Source of the DNA: Sarocladium kiliense
Lineage: Eukaryota; Ascomycota; Sordariomycetes; Hypocreales; Sarocladiaceae
Assembly (NCBI GenBank): GCA_030734395.1
Contig: JAUZTG010000029.1
Coordinates: forward strand, 6,634,001-6,698,000
Direction: 5' to 3'
Length of the DNA: 64,000 bases
Shown: in pieces, positions 33,410 to 44,508 of the stretch
How positions within the stretch are numbered: position 1 is the stretch's first letter
Layout of the letters: each line of letters begins with the position of its first letter
The notes under the pieces: generated by a model
What the model was told of the DNA's origin: nothing
Databases searched by the model: none
Seen by the model: the letters and a program-made list of their open reading frames with translations, nothing else
Program-made: the position numbers and the translations under genes

Positions 33410-34279
33410 GATGGTGACAGTGGTTCCTGGGGGTTATCGAGGCTCGCAAGGGTAAATCGGCGACTTCGATGCAAAGAATGAAGCCAAGGTGAAAGTTGTC
33501 CCTGTGCGAGAAGAGAAAAGTTCAGATGGAGGAGGGGCAAACAATTGTGCGTCACAGGTGCCCCTCTATGGGTGTTGGTGCACTAAAGTGACAGCGAAGG
33601 GTTCCATGTGCTTAGAAATGGGAAAACTCTTTCCGTTTCGGGGATAGCTGACAGACTTGGCCGTGCTGGGCCATAGCACAAGCTCCATCCATTACTCTAC
33701 CTTTAGGTACCGAATCCTTTACCACACTCACTCACTCACTACCTTAACTAAACGCCAGACCCCTGCACATTACCATCGACGCCGCTTTAGAGCCGCCAGG
33801 CCCGCTGCTGCTGGTCGCAACAGCCCAACAGCCAGGACAGCGCCACGGGGTCTCGGTGACGCAGGTACCTTTCTCCTGTCTCCAAGTATCACCCATCCTG
33901 CCTCGCCTCACTTTGTCTCTTGCTCACGACGCTTTCCTCCCACTGATCCCAACTCCTGCGCCCAAGGCACGTGATGAGATCGACAGACTCTTGAGTCCTG
34001 CTCTACCGCTCCCCTGCCGTCGAATCGATCTCGAAGCTGCCACGTCCCATCTAGCCCAGCATCGTCGCGTCCACGACCGTTCCATAACGCCATAACTTTC
34101 GCTGTCCCAATCGGCGCCCAGGACCAAACCTCTGCCAGTACTCCCGAATCGTGCATCACGATAGATCTTATGGATGGAATCGGACGAACGCAATAGCGCG
34201 GTGTGCCCGTGCACTCGATCGATCGCTTATACACGCAAGACACCATCCGGGCGCAACCAGATGCACCTTGCCCGCCAAC
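33410..34279. promoter_or_regulatory. Divergent region REI1 / HECT ligase
   Basis: About 870 bp between two divergent start codons. The plus strand is rich in pyrimidine and CTCACTCACT-like words around 33730. It should hold both promoters and 5' UTRs. No coding frame is supported. Confidence 0.5.
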
Positions 34280-37200
34280 ATGGCTGCAACGATAGGACTG
34301 TCAGACACAATAGCTCATGATGTGATCTATGACCCGGACTCCCTCGTCAGTGCTCTTTGGCGAGAAGTTCCGTTCACTCGCTTGCCTCCGGATGCTCCTG
34401 CTGAGCTTCGCGAGTATGTTGAGGAGATCCGCCACCCAAGACAGAGTTATGCTGTGCATAGCGCCAGCCGTCGTCATGATTTCCGAGACCTAGTTTCCCG
34501 GTCAGTTTGATCAAATGGCAACTCTCGTACTCGGCTCTTTCCTTGGCTAATGTATTCAATGACCAGGTTCATGATCCAACTTCGGAAAGGTTGCGGTGAC
34601 CACAGCTGCGATAACTCATCATGCTTTACATGCCGTACCCGGGTTGCTGGAACAAAGCCAATTCGCAGATACTCTCCTACAAGCGCCAGAATACTAGCGG
34701 TCTATATGGCGGGCTCTGAGAACCCCTACGATCATCTCTGTGGTGGCCTCCGGCCCAACCATCCCAAGGCTTGCGATATAATGCCCGAATCGAAACGACA
34801 CCTATCCCTGACGCGCGGGACAGTGAACCCGAGTCAACTTAAGAGCGGCTCGAGACCCTATCCGGAGCAGCCCGGGTCTAGCACCAATAAGCTAAAAATC
34901 CAACTACATCGCAAGGCAGACCACTGTCCGGCGAATCGAGGTCAGGTTCTTCATGGCGACCAGCAGCTTGCCCTTCCTGGGAACGATAACACGAAATCTT
35001 ACTTCACCATCAGTGACCAGCCTGTCAACAAAGATCATCGTTCTTTTGCTGCTGCGACATTCGAAACCGTAGCTTTCAGGATGCTGCAGTGGCTCACACC
35101 AGGTGGCATTCACGCACTGTCTGACACATTTTCTCGTCTCCTTGGCCAGCAGCAAGATGACCCCGTGTCTATTGATCATGATGATGACTCGGGCCTTGCA
35201 CGCTCTGAAACTCCACAGTCCAACACCCCTCAACCAGCTGCAACCTGTGTGCCCCCGATGCAGGACTTGCAAACAGCTAGAGATGCCGTGTCTCTGAAGC
35301 AATCGCGTAAAGTGGAGTTGGGCCATGATTCGAATCTCTTAGAGGGGATGTATCAGCCCACAAAGGCAGAGAGAAGACGGTCGACAGGATCTATGATGGT
35401 GTCCAGGGCAACTGAATGTGCAAGGAATCCGAAGCTGTGCCGCTTTGAACGATGTTCCGAAGATCGGAAACATGTTGCCATTATGGAAGACGAAGCGTTA
35501 TTGAATCGTCCGGGAAGCCAAGCTTCGCTGCGAGCACCGCATTGTTCGTCTTGTGTTCGAAACACCAATTCCCTTTCGAGACCAAGAGACGCTGGTTCCA
35601 TTCGCCTCAATTCGGATGACAAGGCCGCTCGGGTTGCGGAGAGATTCCACAAGAGGAGGACCGACAGTCAAGCCAATGACACTGGCACCAAAGATGACAA
35701 AAGTATTCACCGACAATATCTACAAAGACCACAAACATTGAGATGTCTCAACCCGACTCTAGTAGAGTTCGTTTGTAATGTGTACTCAGAAGATGGCACA
35801 ACCGAGCGTCCACCTCTGTTCTCAGAAGATGCGGACAGCTATGGACCAGTGAATCGAGCGGCTGGTACCAAGATGATGCGCCTGAGCACCAGCAAACCAT
35901 ACAGCCATTCAATGTCCTGGAAAGCCTTCAACGACCAGGCCATATTCAGCGTCCTGAGCGAGCCACGCGCTTTGCTGTCATCCTTTACCCGCAATGGGAA
36001 GCTCTTGGATTCTCAGACTATGTGGTATTGCATGGTCCGCTTGACTCGAGCTACGCCTGACCTGGTTCTGCATAGTCTATGGCTAGCAGCTGAGGATCTC
36101 TTGATAGCCCCCCAAGATCTGCATAGCAATTGTCCAGTCGATTCGATACATCGACAAAAATCGTCACCGCTCTCGCAAACGGAAGCTGGTAGCCTCATTG
36201 CCATCTGCTTCCACGCGCTTGTGGCCGCAGTTCCAGTTGTGTCAGACTCCCGTACTCTGTACGAATTGTCACGGACACGCGCAAGCGGACAAGCTCTGAG
36301 CCTGAACGCAGGAAGTGTAAAACAAAACCACCTTCTAAGCCTTGATTACGATGATATTTTCTCCAGCGATCTAGCCTTGAGGCTCGCACGGCGGTTGTTT
36401 CTGGGCATCGCCGCCGGCCGACGCTATGCGGATCTTCGAACAAGGCGAGGCCACGTTCCCTTGCAAGGAGGTCGAGACTGTTTATTAGAGCCGCTCCTGG
36501 CGCAGCTTGACTTCATGAACCACGAAGCCTGTCCCAACCTGGAGTTCACGCCTGCTGATCGCCTCATGCACGAGACACGCGTGCCAACGCTCTTGCTAGA
36601 CTGGGCCCGAGCTGTCCTTATGGCAGGTTGGGAAGGCCAGCCCTACTTTGCTGAAGACAACGCTTTTGGAGGAGCCATGGCATTTATCGGTACCATGTGT
36701 AAGTGCCAAGGTCCCATAGAATCCCATTGCCCATACGATTCATGATTCTTACATTGCACTTGCAGATGAAAGAAGAAACTCGCTCCTCTTGGGTGATATC
36801 CAGTTTCGAGTAGACTACTTCTCTGAGCGTTTAGACTCAGTCGAGATCCCTGTTGCGTGGGCATCACCACGGTCGCTATCGGGGGTTGGCCATATCCTCG
36901 ACTATCCATTCCTGTTCACGTCAGATACCTTGGTATCATTCTTCCGGTCGATAAACTTTGCCAGGATGAGCAAGACTTATGAGGAGTCGAGCTCGCTGCA
37001 GACTCGCATGGAAGCGATTGTTCGGCCTGGGAGCCTGATCACGAACCCACACCACAAGGTCGTCCTGCAGGACCTGTTGCGAACTGCATCGGCCAAGTAC
37101 CTGATTCTCGACATTGGAAGAAAGAATGTTCTTCGTGATGCATTCGACCAACTCTGGCGGCGAGAGCAACGCGAGCTGCTGCGGCCTCTCAAAGTCCATC

Positions 37201-38234
37201 TGGGAGAAGACGCGGGCGAAGAAGGTTTCGATTCTGGGGGCGTGCAACAGGAATTTTTCCGCATGGCTATTTCAGAAAGTCTCGATCCAATCTATGGTGC
37301 ATTCAATGTCGATGAGCGGACACGAATGGCTTGGTTCGTGCCTGGTTCAGTCGTTGAGACCTGGAGATTCGAGCTGATGGGGGTCCTCGTGTCTTTGGCT
37401 CTTTACAACGGACTGACCCTCCCTGTTACATTTCCCCGCGCCTTGTATCGTAAACTTCTCGGGTGTCCGGTCACTGAGCTGCATCATATTGCCGATGGGT
37501 GGCCAGAACTGGTCAGTGGTCTGACAACGTTGCTCGAATGGGATGAAAGTAATGGCTTGGTCGAAGACGTGTTCTCTCGCACATACGACTTCTCTGTATC
37601 TGCTTTCGGCAGGTACATTTCCAGAGACATGAAAAAGCACGGCGGAGCTTGGCCTCCGTCGGTCAGCGCGGTCTCTTTGCAAGAGCTCCCTGAGACAACC
37701 GAGGAAGGGCCACTTGTCACGAATGCGAACAGGGACGAATACGTCAGCGACTATATCCGTTACTTGACAGATGTTTCTGTGCGGTCCCAATTCGAGGCGT
37801 TCGAAAGAGGTTTCCATCGCTGCCTCTGTCCCAGGTCGCTTAAACTTCTCAGCCCGTCCATTCTACAATCCCTCGTGGAGGGTATCCAGGATATCGACAT
37901 TCTTGAGCTTCGACGGAACACTCGGTACGTTGGATGGGACTCCTCGCATCGCACCATCAAGGATTTCTGGTCCATCGTCAAGAAATATGATCTTGATATG
38001 CGGCGGCGGCTTTTGGAGTTTGTCACGGCATCCGATCGTGTTCCCGTGGGTGGCATGCGGAACATGCAGTTCGTGATCCAGAAGAACGGCGAGGAGGAAG
38101 GGGAGAAAGGACGGCTACCTACGGCATATACCTGCTATGGCACGTTGCTTCTGCCCGAATATACGGATAAGGAGATTCTGAAGGAACGGCTAGGAATGGC
38201 ACTGGAGAATGCGCAGGGCTTTGGCTTTGCATAG
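34280..38234 (+). CDS. HECT-type E3 ubiquitin ligase with N-terminal AZUL zinc finger
   Basis: Protein-ubiquitin ligase of the UBE3A/HUL4-like group. Exons 34280-34500, 34567-36698 and 36766-38234 join in phase to 1,273 aa. Just after the first intron comes a Cys-rich AZUL-type module (KGCGDHSCDNSSCFTCRTR, then ARILAVYMAGSENPYDHLC). A long, probably disordered middle follows. The C-terminal HECT domain is clear: EDAGEEGFDSGGVQQEFF, ELMGVLVSLALYNGLTLPV, LRRNTRYVGWDS and LPTAYTCYGTLLLPEY, where Cys 1241 is the expected thioester residue, 32 residues from the end. The start at 34280 is the first in-frame ATG of the exon. The gene converges on the AlkB-like gene 180 bp away. Substrates are unknown. 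Confidence 0.93.
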
Positions 38235-38414
38235 ATGTGGGTTAGGGGGCAACCGATACCAGCACGCTCGGAGCAACGAGCCATCATTGCACTCATGGGG
38301 GCTCGGTGGGTGCTTGTCTTATTGAAATCCGATTAGCGTGCGTCATCTCCATTGGACACCAATTGCATACATGAGGCATGACTCATTTCTCTTCTGCGAA
38401 ATTTGATGACAGGA

Positions 38415-39511
38415 CTAGTCTGACATCTGCCTGACGTTAAGGTTGAGTCTCTTGCCTGCCAGCCAACCTTTCCAGTCACTGTAGCGGTCTGTAGTAGCAG
38501 GCCAGTCCTGTAACTCAGTCGGGCATGTGTTTCCAATGATCTTCGGTACGCCATGCCATGCAAACCTCGCCTCGTTGGTCATGTATATCACATCACCAGA
38601 GCGAAGTCTCAGAAGCAGGTGCCTCTTCTCTGCTTCCCCTCGAGCAGCACCATCGGTGGTTGCGGCAACATCTTTGGGCGTGATCATAAACAGCCCATCA
38701 CACCCAATGCTGAGACTGATAAGGCCCCGGTCCGTCTCTTCACTGACATCTCTGTGCATCATCATGGTGTCCCCTGGGCTGTACAAATTGACTATGGCGG
38801 CTTGAGCTCGCGTATCTGGGTATAACGCCTCGAGGAAATCGCGAACATCTGCCGGGAAGGGCGGTGGCTCGCTCTCAGGATACACTCGATTTGTCCAATC
38901 GTATTGTCCTCCAAGTGTGACCCAGTGCAGGCGCTTGTTGAGCACCCGTTTGGCTGTCAGAGGCTTGTGAACAGCCGGATCCTTGGGTTTGAAAGTCTCT
39001 GGTTCCTCGGGCGTGAGGTCGAAGAATGAGCTTTTACCCTCAGTCCCATCTGGATATGGAAGTTCGTAATGGAGGTGAAGATTGGTTTGATGTCTTGGAT
39101 CTGAGAGATCCCGATGTAGCAGGCGATCGAGTAACTCAAGTTGAGCCTCGAGGGGTACCAATGATGGCGCGATTAGAAGTCCTTGTGTTTGTCAATCATG
39201 CGACCTGAGTTGACCTAGGACATGGAATGGCGTTGCTTACCAGGGAGCAGGGGATGGTAGATCACTGGCGAATCCTTCGTGGCAAGAGTGGCAAGGCTTG
39301 GATCCAACGCAGAAAAGGCAGCCTCGAGCTGTTTCTGTGTTATTGGGTCGGCATTTCTGAATCCGCTCTCGGACACTGGCGATCTTGGGTCATCTATGGC
39401 TGTGTAGTCTGCCAACTCAGAGGGCGTGAGCTTCACAATGGACTTCCACTCCGCCCTGAGCTCTGTCGAGGGCTGTTCATGAGCATCCAGCTCGTGACCG
39501 CCCGAGCCCAT
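38415..39511 (-). CDS. AlkB-like Fe(II)/2-oxoglutarate dioxygenase (ABH1 type)
   Basis: Dealkylating dioxygenase acting on nucleic acid. Exons 39241-39511 and 38415-39181 join across a 59-bp intron to 345 aa. The metal ligands are visible as His and Asp in DTMMMHRDVSEETDRG and a second His in FAWHGVPKIIG; the arginine that binds 2-oxoglutarate is in KRLNLNVRQ near the C-terminus. QYDWTNRVYP and AAIVNLYSPGD are typical of fungal ABH1 relatives. The start is placed at MGSGGHELDAHEQP (39511). A slightly longer N-terminus is possible only with a non-ATG start or another exon. Whether the substrate is DNA, tRNA or mRNA cannot be told. The gene diverges from the Mrx8-like gene. Confidence 0.9.
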
Positions 39512-39868
39512 CACAGCTGAGTATTCGACTTCGTATCGGAAAGTCAACACGGTGAGAAGCTTTTAGTTGTGTCGTGACTATGGATGGGGACGTGGTTCCA
39601 TATTCCGTGGAAAATGCAGCGCAGCTACCCTGTAGCGTCCGGTTTCTCTCATCGGTCAGGTCAAGCTTGGTGAACAAACTTCAACCTGGCATCGCTTCAC
39701 TAATTTCGTTGTTTTCGGCATTGAAGGTTCACATCTCGCGAATGTTTTGTTTGCCTCTGCTTGGTTCATCTCGGCACATTCGTTGTATCCGTTTATGGGC
39801 GCGCTCTCGGTAGGCTCAGTTTGGTGTGTTCAGTACCTAAAATCGGATGCGCTCAGGGGAGAACCACA
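39512..39868. promoter_or_regulatory. Divergent promoter region AlkB-like / Mrx8-like
   Basis: The roughly 360 bp between two divergent starts must serve both genes. No named motif stands out. Confidence 0.5.
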
Positions 39869-40879
39869 ATGTCATCGTGTACCATACGCAGATGGATAAC
39901 CTCATACCGCCATGCAATACGGGGCACCCCGAGGGGACCCAAAGAATGGACTACACGCTTCTACCAGCACGTCCCACCAGCATCCAGACGATATCGCTCC
40001 AGTCCTGGAAGATCTACGACCCTCTCAAAGACCACCATTCACATCACCCAGGATGGCATCGTGCCCGAGTCCATTGCGCCCCAAGACAATCGAGATATCC
40101 TGAAAGCCCATCAATTCTTCAAAAAGTGCGAGTTCCTCTACTCGGCTGCAGAAATTCGCCAACATCCCATCAATGATCATGCCATTCCAGAGATCTTGGT
40201 TCTTGGGGCCTCAAACGTGGGTAAATCCTCGCTTCTCAACAGTCTTTTCAGCAGGAAAGACATGGCCCGTGCCAGCAAGGAACCCGGCAAGACGACACTG
40301 ATGAATGCGTACGGGGTTGGCCAACCTGTTACTCAACCAACTGGACCGACCAAGGACAGTCACAAGACACCAAAACATGGTCTTATATTGATGGATACGC
40401 CCGGCTACGGGTTTGGCAGCCGGTCCGAGTGGGGACAGAACATCTTGACCTACATCGAGAAGCGCAAGGCCTTCAGAGGAGCCATGCTTTTGCTGTCTGC
40501 CGAAAAGAAGCTCAACGAGGAAGACCGCTGGATCTTGGAGCAACTCGCCTCCGCGTCTACCAGGGTCATGGTTGTATTGACCAGAGTAGACAAGGTACGC
40601 GGAGGGCTGGAAGATAGCTGCTCTCAGATGGCGTTACGCGTGCGAGAGGCAGCAGAACGCCTTGAACGAGCTTTATGTCTAAAGTTCCCTGTAGAGATCT
40701 ATGCAGCGTCAGCACATTCAGCTGGTGATGGCACCCAGGGTGGCATTGGCGGCCTACGGCCTGCTATTCTGGACATGGCTGGCATCGCTGTCGGCGAAAC
40801 GAAGGTCGAGCAGACGAAAGAGAGCGTCAAATACACAGGCAAGGTAGTGTCATTTGATGACATCCAATGGAAGACATAG
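39869..40879 (+). CDS. MRX8: EngB-family GTPase, probably mitochondrial (Mrx8-like)
   Basis: Single exon of 336 aa. The GTPase motifs are in order: G1 LGASNVGKSSLLNSLFS, the switch region EPGKTTLMNAYGV, G3 LMDTPGYGFG, G4 VLTRVDKV and G5 SAHSAG. EngB proteins help assemble the large ribosomal subunit in bacteria; the fungal relative Mrx8 acts in mitochondria. The first 70 residues are rich in Arg, Ser and Thr with almost no acid, as in a mitochondrial presequence. The ATG at 39869 is chosen because the frame further upstream lacks conserved sequence. An insert between switch and G3 (PVTQPTGPTKDSHKTPKHG) is longer than in bacterial EngB. The gene converges with the C3HC gene 200 bp away. Confidence 0.92.
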   Translation: MSSCTIRRWITSYRHAIRGTPRGPKEWTTRFYQHVPPASRRYRSSPGRSTTLSKTTIHITQDGIVPESIAPQDNRDILKAHQFFKKCEFLYSAAEIRQHPINDHAIPEILVLGASNVGKSSLLNSLFSRKDMARASKEPGKTTLMNAYGVGQPVTQPTGPTKDSHKTPKHGLILMDTPGYGFGSRSEWGQNILTYIEKRKAFRGAMLLLSAEKKLNEEDRWILEQLASASTRVMVVLTRVDKVRGGLEDSCSQMALRVREAAERLERALCLKFPVEIYAASAHSAGDGTQGGIGGLRPAILDMAGIAVGETKVEQTKESVKYTGKVVSFDDIQWKT

Positions 40880-41081
40880 ATCACGGTATTGACGAGACAC
40901 CTGTACAGTAGCGGAGCTTTAATACCCAAGAATCAAATAGGGCACGAGGCTCATAAGATCTCAACATAACAGCACAGCATCTTTCTCGTGGATCATTACA
41001 TACGTAGCTCAACTTGCAAGCCCACGGTACTGAGGGATTCGTCAAACATCTAGCTAGGCCAGCATTGCCAGCGAAAATGGG

Positions 41082-42490
41082 TCATGTGCGCTTGTCACTT
41101 ACGGACTGTGTAGAATGACTCGTGCCTGGGCGACTCCGTGATCGACCTTTCCCGCCCTTGATGTCAAACAAACTCTTGATCTTCTTGAGTCGTGCCCAGC
41201 GCTCCTTGTCTTTCGCCTTCTGGTCCTCCTCGTCGCCCTCATCCGCCTCGGCCAACTCGGCATTTGGATCAGCAGGGGTCGCAGTGTCGTCAGAGCGCTT
41301 CGCACCAGCGCCATTGCCGTATGTTTTCCGGAGATGCGCTTCATTGCGGAGAGTTTGGATCAAGACCTCCCAAGCAGGCATAGGCTTCCCGCCGTCCGTA
41401 TCAAAACCCGGTGAGGCTTGCGTAGCAGCATTTCTCCAAGGGCAGAAGAAACGGTGTTCACGGACGACATCCAGATGCTCCATTGGAGCAGGAATCACAA
41501 CCTTGCCTGAGCTATCCACCCCCTTGCTCTTGAACATCCACAGTCCTAACCGACGAAGGCATGTCCTGCATGATACAGAATGCGAAACAGAGCCTAGTCG
41601 CGCGTCTGGTAGGCCTTGCCAACCGCAAATAGCCAAAGCCAATGCTACTGTGTTGGGCTTGGCCGGGCCGTTTTCAGAAGAGCCTTCAGTCGACGCAAAG
41701 AAGTCTTGTGGAAGCAGACGGAGCACACTGGGTATGTCAAGCTCGCATGGGAGCCGGAGGTTGAAGTCGTAAGGAAGGTGATCTTTTCTAGCAAGCAGTT
41801 CATCGTACCGTTGGCGTAAGGAGGTTCGCGCTGAGGTCGCATTGGCCAGGGGAAGTCGTAATAAAGAATCTAGAGATGACACGGTTAGACAAGCTAGTCT
41901 GTAGTGATGAAAGCAGAAAACTTACCATCACACCCTCGTTTTCGCCAAAGACAATCTTCTTGATGTGATGAGACGACGAGCTCAGCGTACTTGTCTACAA
42001 GCGCCTCACTCGACGAAGCTGCCTCGTCGACATCCTGGCCCTCCTCAGCTGGTTTGCTCGTTCGCGCCAACTTGATGACCAGTTCCTTGCTGCACAAAAC
42101 ACAGCGCACTGTCTCTTTTGACTGGCAAAGCCATCCTCTTTTTGCCCATTCTATCTCGCTTATCTTGTCTGGTTTCGGCGTCCACCGAGTAATGTCTTGA
42201 AAAGTTTCGAGCCGTCTCAACAGCTCGTCACGGTCGCTGGGACAGTACCTGACAGCAGGCTTTTGCGTTTGCTTCTGTCGATCGGCCTGCGAGCGGCGTG
42301 TTGATAAGGAGGCGGTCAGGTCGGTGGTCGAGGAGGGAGAGTCGAATTTAGGAGCTGTCGAGGACGGGAAGCCTAACCGCCGTCGCTTCTGGAGAAGAGC
42401 ATCGTATGCAGAGGAACCGTCTTCGAGACTTGTGCGAGAATCACTCAGGCCCTGAAGCAGAGCGTTGAATTTGCGCTTCGTGGCGCTCAT
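41082..42490 (-). CDS. C3HC zinc-finger / Rsm1-like protein
   Basis: Exons 41926-42490 and 41082-41869 join over a 56-bp intron to 450 aa. The N-terminal C3HC finger reads EWAKRGWLCQSKETVRCVLC with the downstream His and Cys in SSHQEDCLWRKRGC, a BIR-like fold. The Rsm1-type second module has ALAICGWQG, VSCRTCLRRLGLW and the His/Cys in VREHRFFCPWRN. Relatives are fission yeast Rsm1, an mRNA export factor, and human NIPA (ZC3HC1), linked to the nuclear basket. A coiled, charged C-terminus (EADEGDEEDQKAKDKERWAR) follows. Nuclear location and a role in mRNA export are inferred from family. Confidence 0.9.
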
Positions 42491-43201
42491 GGTGTGAAGC
42501 TGTGTTGCTCTGGAAGACGTCTGGGCCGCCGTCGTTGCTGGGCAAGGGTGATGGTATCAAAGAAAACAGAGGGCAGAGATCCGCCGACAGGTTGTGATGA
42601 AGGCGCTTGAGAACCAGCACAGACAAAAAAAAAGCCAACCTAGAAGCAATGGTATCGAACAGGCACCGATATCGTACAGGAAGCAAGACAACAGAGACGC
42701 TGTGAACCTGGAGATGCTGTATGATCGCGTCACGCCTTTGATGTTGCCTCAAGCCGCTCCAAGCCTCATCCGAGCGGCACCAGCCACACCAGCCACATCC
42801 TTATCTTATCAACCCACGCTGGACGCGGGACCATTCCGACCTCGCGGGCGCTGTCTCCAACTTTTTTTTTTCCCTGACCGACCGCGAAACACCAAAATTG
42901 CAATTCACCTTGCGCCTGCATTTGTCTACAAAGTACCACTTCGGCAGCGTGACAATATATTTTCGCTTTACCATCGGTAAAAAACTGGAAGTGCCGGCAC
43001 GCTATTTCGCAAACTCAGTTGTTAGATTCTGCAACTCTGCGTTTCTGACGCAGGAATTGCAATTGACCTCCGATCGTCGTGATACCCTCATCACACGACT
43101 GACCGCCTCTCTGGCCCATGACTTCCGCGAAAACAGGTCTCCCCAGCTGGCTTTTTAATAACAACGTCGCGAATCCCAAGACCGAAACCGACACAAACGC
43201 A
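42491..43201. promoter_or_regulatory. Divergent region C3HC / SRP40
   Basis: About 710 bp between divergent starts. Pyrimidine-rich stretches such as CTTTTTTTTTTCCC (around 42860) lie on the SRP40 side. No gene is supported. Confidence 0.5.
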
Positions 43202-44269
43202 ATGGCCAAGAAGGCGGCTTCCACCTCGAAAGCGGGCAGTGATGCTGCTGCACCGCCTGCCGAGCTGCTGAACCTCGTCGAGTCGTTCCTCGAGCGCAAC
43301 TCATACAAGAAGGCCCTCGATGCCCTCAAAAAGCAGAGGGGAAGCAAGGAGAGTGGTTCAGTCCCGGCTAACGCCACGCTCGAGACTCTTTACGCTGCTT
43401 GGAAAGCCGGCGAGCCTAAGCCCAAGGCTACCAAGGCGAACGATGACTCCAGCGACTCCGACTCCGATTCCGACTCTTCGGACGAGAGCTCCAGCTCCAG
43501 CAGCGACAGCGAGGATGATACCGACATGGATGACGCGCCCAAGGCAGAATCCCCTGCCGCTGGAAAGCAACCTCTGAGTCTAAAGCGCAAGGCCGAGTCT
43601 TCTTCAGACGAATCAAGCTCAGAGTCTAGCTCCGAGTCTGACTCAGACTCCTCTGATGATGAGCCGAAGGCCAAGAAGCAGAAGACTGCGCCTGCCCCTG
43701 CTGCTAAGAAGAAGGATGTGAAGAAGCAGGATTCTTCTGACTCGGACTCCAGCTCAGACGATGACAGCAGCGAGTCCGACTCAAGCTCGAGTGAAAGCTC
43801 AAGTGAGAGCTCTAGCAACGACTCTAGCGACGACAGCTCCTCTGAGTCAGAGGCTGAGGCCAAGGTCGCGGCCAAGGTCCCTCTTCCCGAGTCTGATTCC
43901 GGCTCCTCCTCTTCAGACGACTCATCCTCCGACTCAGACTCTGACGCACCCACATCCAAGAAGCCGGCTTCAAAGAAGGACAGCTCCGACTCCTCCGCCA
44001 CACTCGACAACCCCCCACTGCCACCCAACCCCACCCTGGAGCGCAAGAAGACCAACGAGCCCTTCTCTCGCATCCCCAAAGACATCAAGGTCGATCCCCG
44101 GTTCGCATCCAACGCCTACATCCCCATGTCGTACTCCCAGCGTGCTCATGAGGATCTGATTGTCACCAAGGGCAAGGGCTTCACCAAGGAGAAGAACAAG
44201 AAGAAGAAGGGAAGCTTCCGTGGTGGAGCGATTGATATCACGGAGAAGAAGGGCATTTACTTCGATTAG
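43202..44269 (+). CDS. SRP40: Nucleolar phosphoprotein SRP40 / Nopp140-like
   Basis: Single exon of 355 aa. The N-terminus has a LisH-like helix pair (ELLNLVESFLERNSYKKALD). The middle is a series of Ser/Asp/Glu blocks (for example DSDSDSDSSDESSSSSSDSE) separated by basic Lys/Ala/Pro spacers, the pattern of casein kinase 2 targets in Nopp140. The C-terminal SRP40_C domain is exact to family: NEPFSRIPKDIKVDPRF, YSQRAHEDLIVTKGKGFTKE, KKKKGSFRGGAID. It acts as a chaperone of snoRNPs and rRNA transcription in the nucleolus. The ATG at 43202 (MAKKAAST) is preferred over the in-frame ATG 28 codons upstream because family members start close to the LisH part. The low-complexity DNA creates long shadow frames on the other strand. 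Confidence 0.94.
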   Translation: MAKKAASTSKAGSDAAAPPAELLNLVESFLERNSYKKALDALKKQRGSKESGSVPANATLETLYAAWKAGEPKPKATKANDDSSDSDSDSDSSDESSSSSSDSEDDTDMDDAPKAESPAAGKQPLSLKRKAESSSDESSSESSSESDSDSSDDEPKAKKQKTAPAPAAKKKDVKKQDSSDSDSSSDDDSSESDSSSSESSSESSSNDSSDDSSSESEAEAKVAAKVPLPESDSGSSSSDDSSSDSDSDAPTSKKPASKKDSSDSSATLDNPPLPPNPTLERKKTNEPFSRIPKDIKVDPRFASNAYIPMSYSQRAHEDLIVTKGKGFTKEKNKKKKGSFRGGAIDITEKKGIYFD

Positions 44270-44508
44270 AGACAAGATGTGATAAAGGTGTCTAGATGCG
44301 AGGCACAGGGGTTTGGAGTTTGGTGATTTTGCATCATGGGAGTCTTGTTTCAGGCGATATAGAAAAGTCATTGTTCGTTCATTCGTACACTTCTTGCGCT
44401 GTAGATACATTGTGTAAGAACCCGCAGCTGCGCGAGGATATCACTGCAGAAATGCGACTGGTCGCCCACCCATGTGTACCTTTTCACCAATAAGTAAATC
44501 ACAATTGC

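Noticed and set aside
43390..44112. 240-codon Glu/Ser/Leu-rich frame opposite SRP40
   Set aside because: It is the mirror of the repetitive Ser/Asp codons of SRP40 on the plus strand, which has the conserved SRP40 C-terminal domain.
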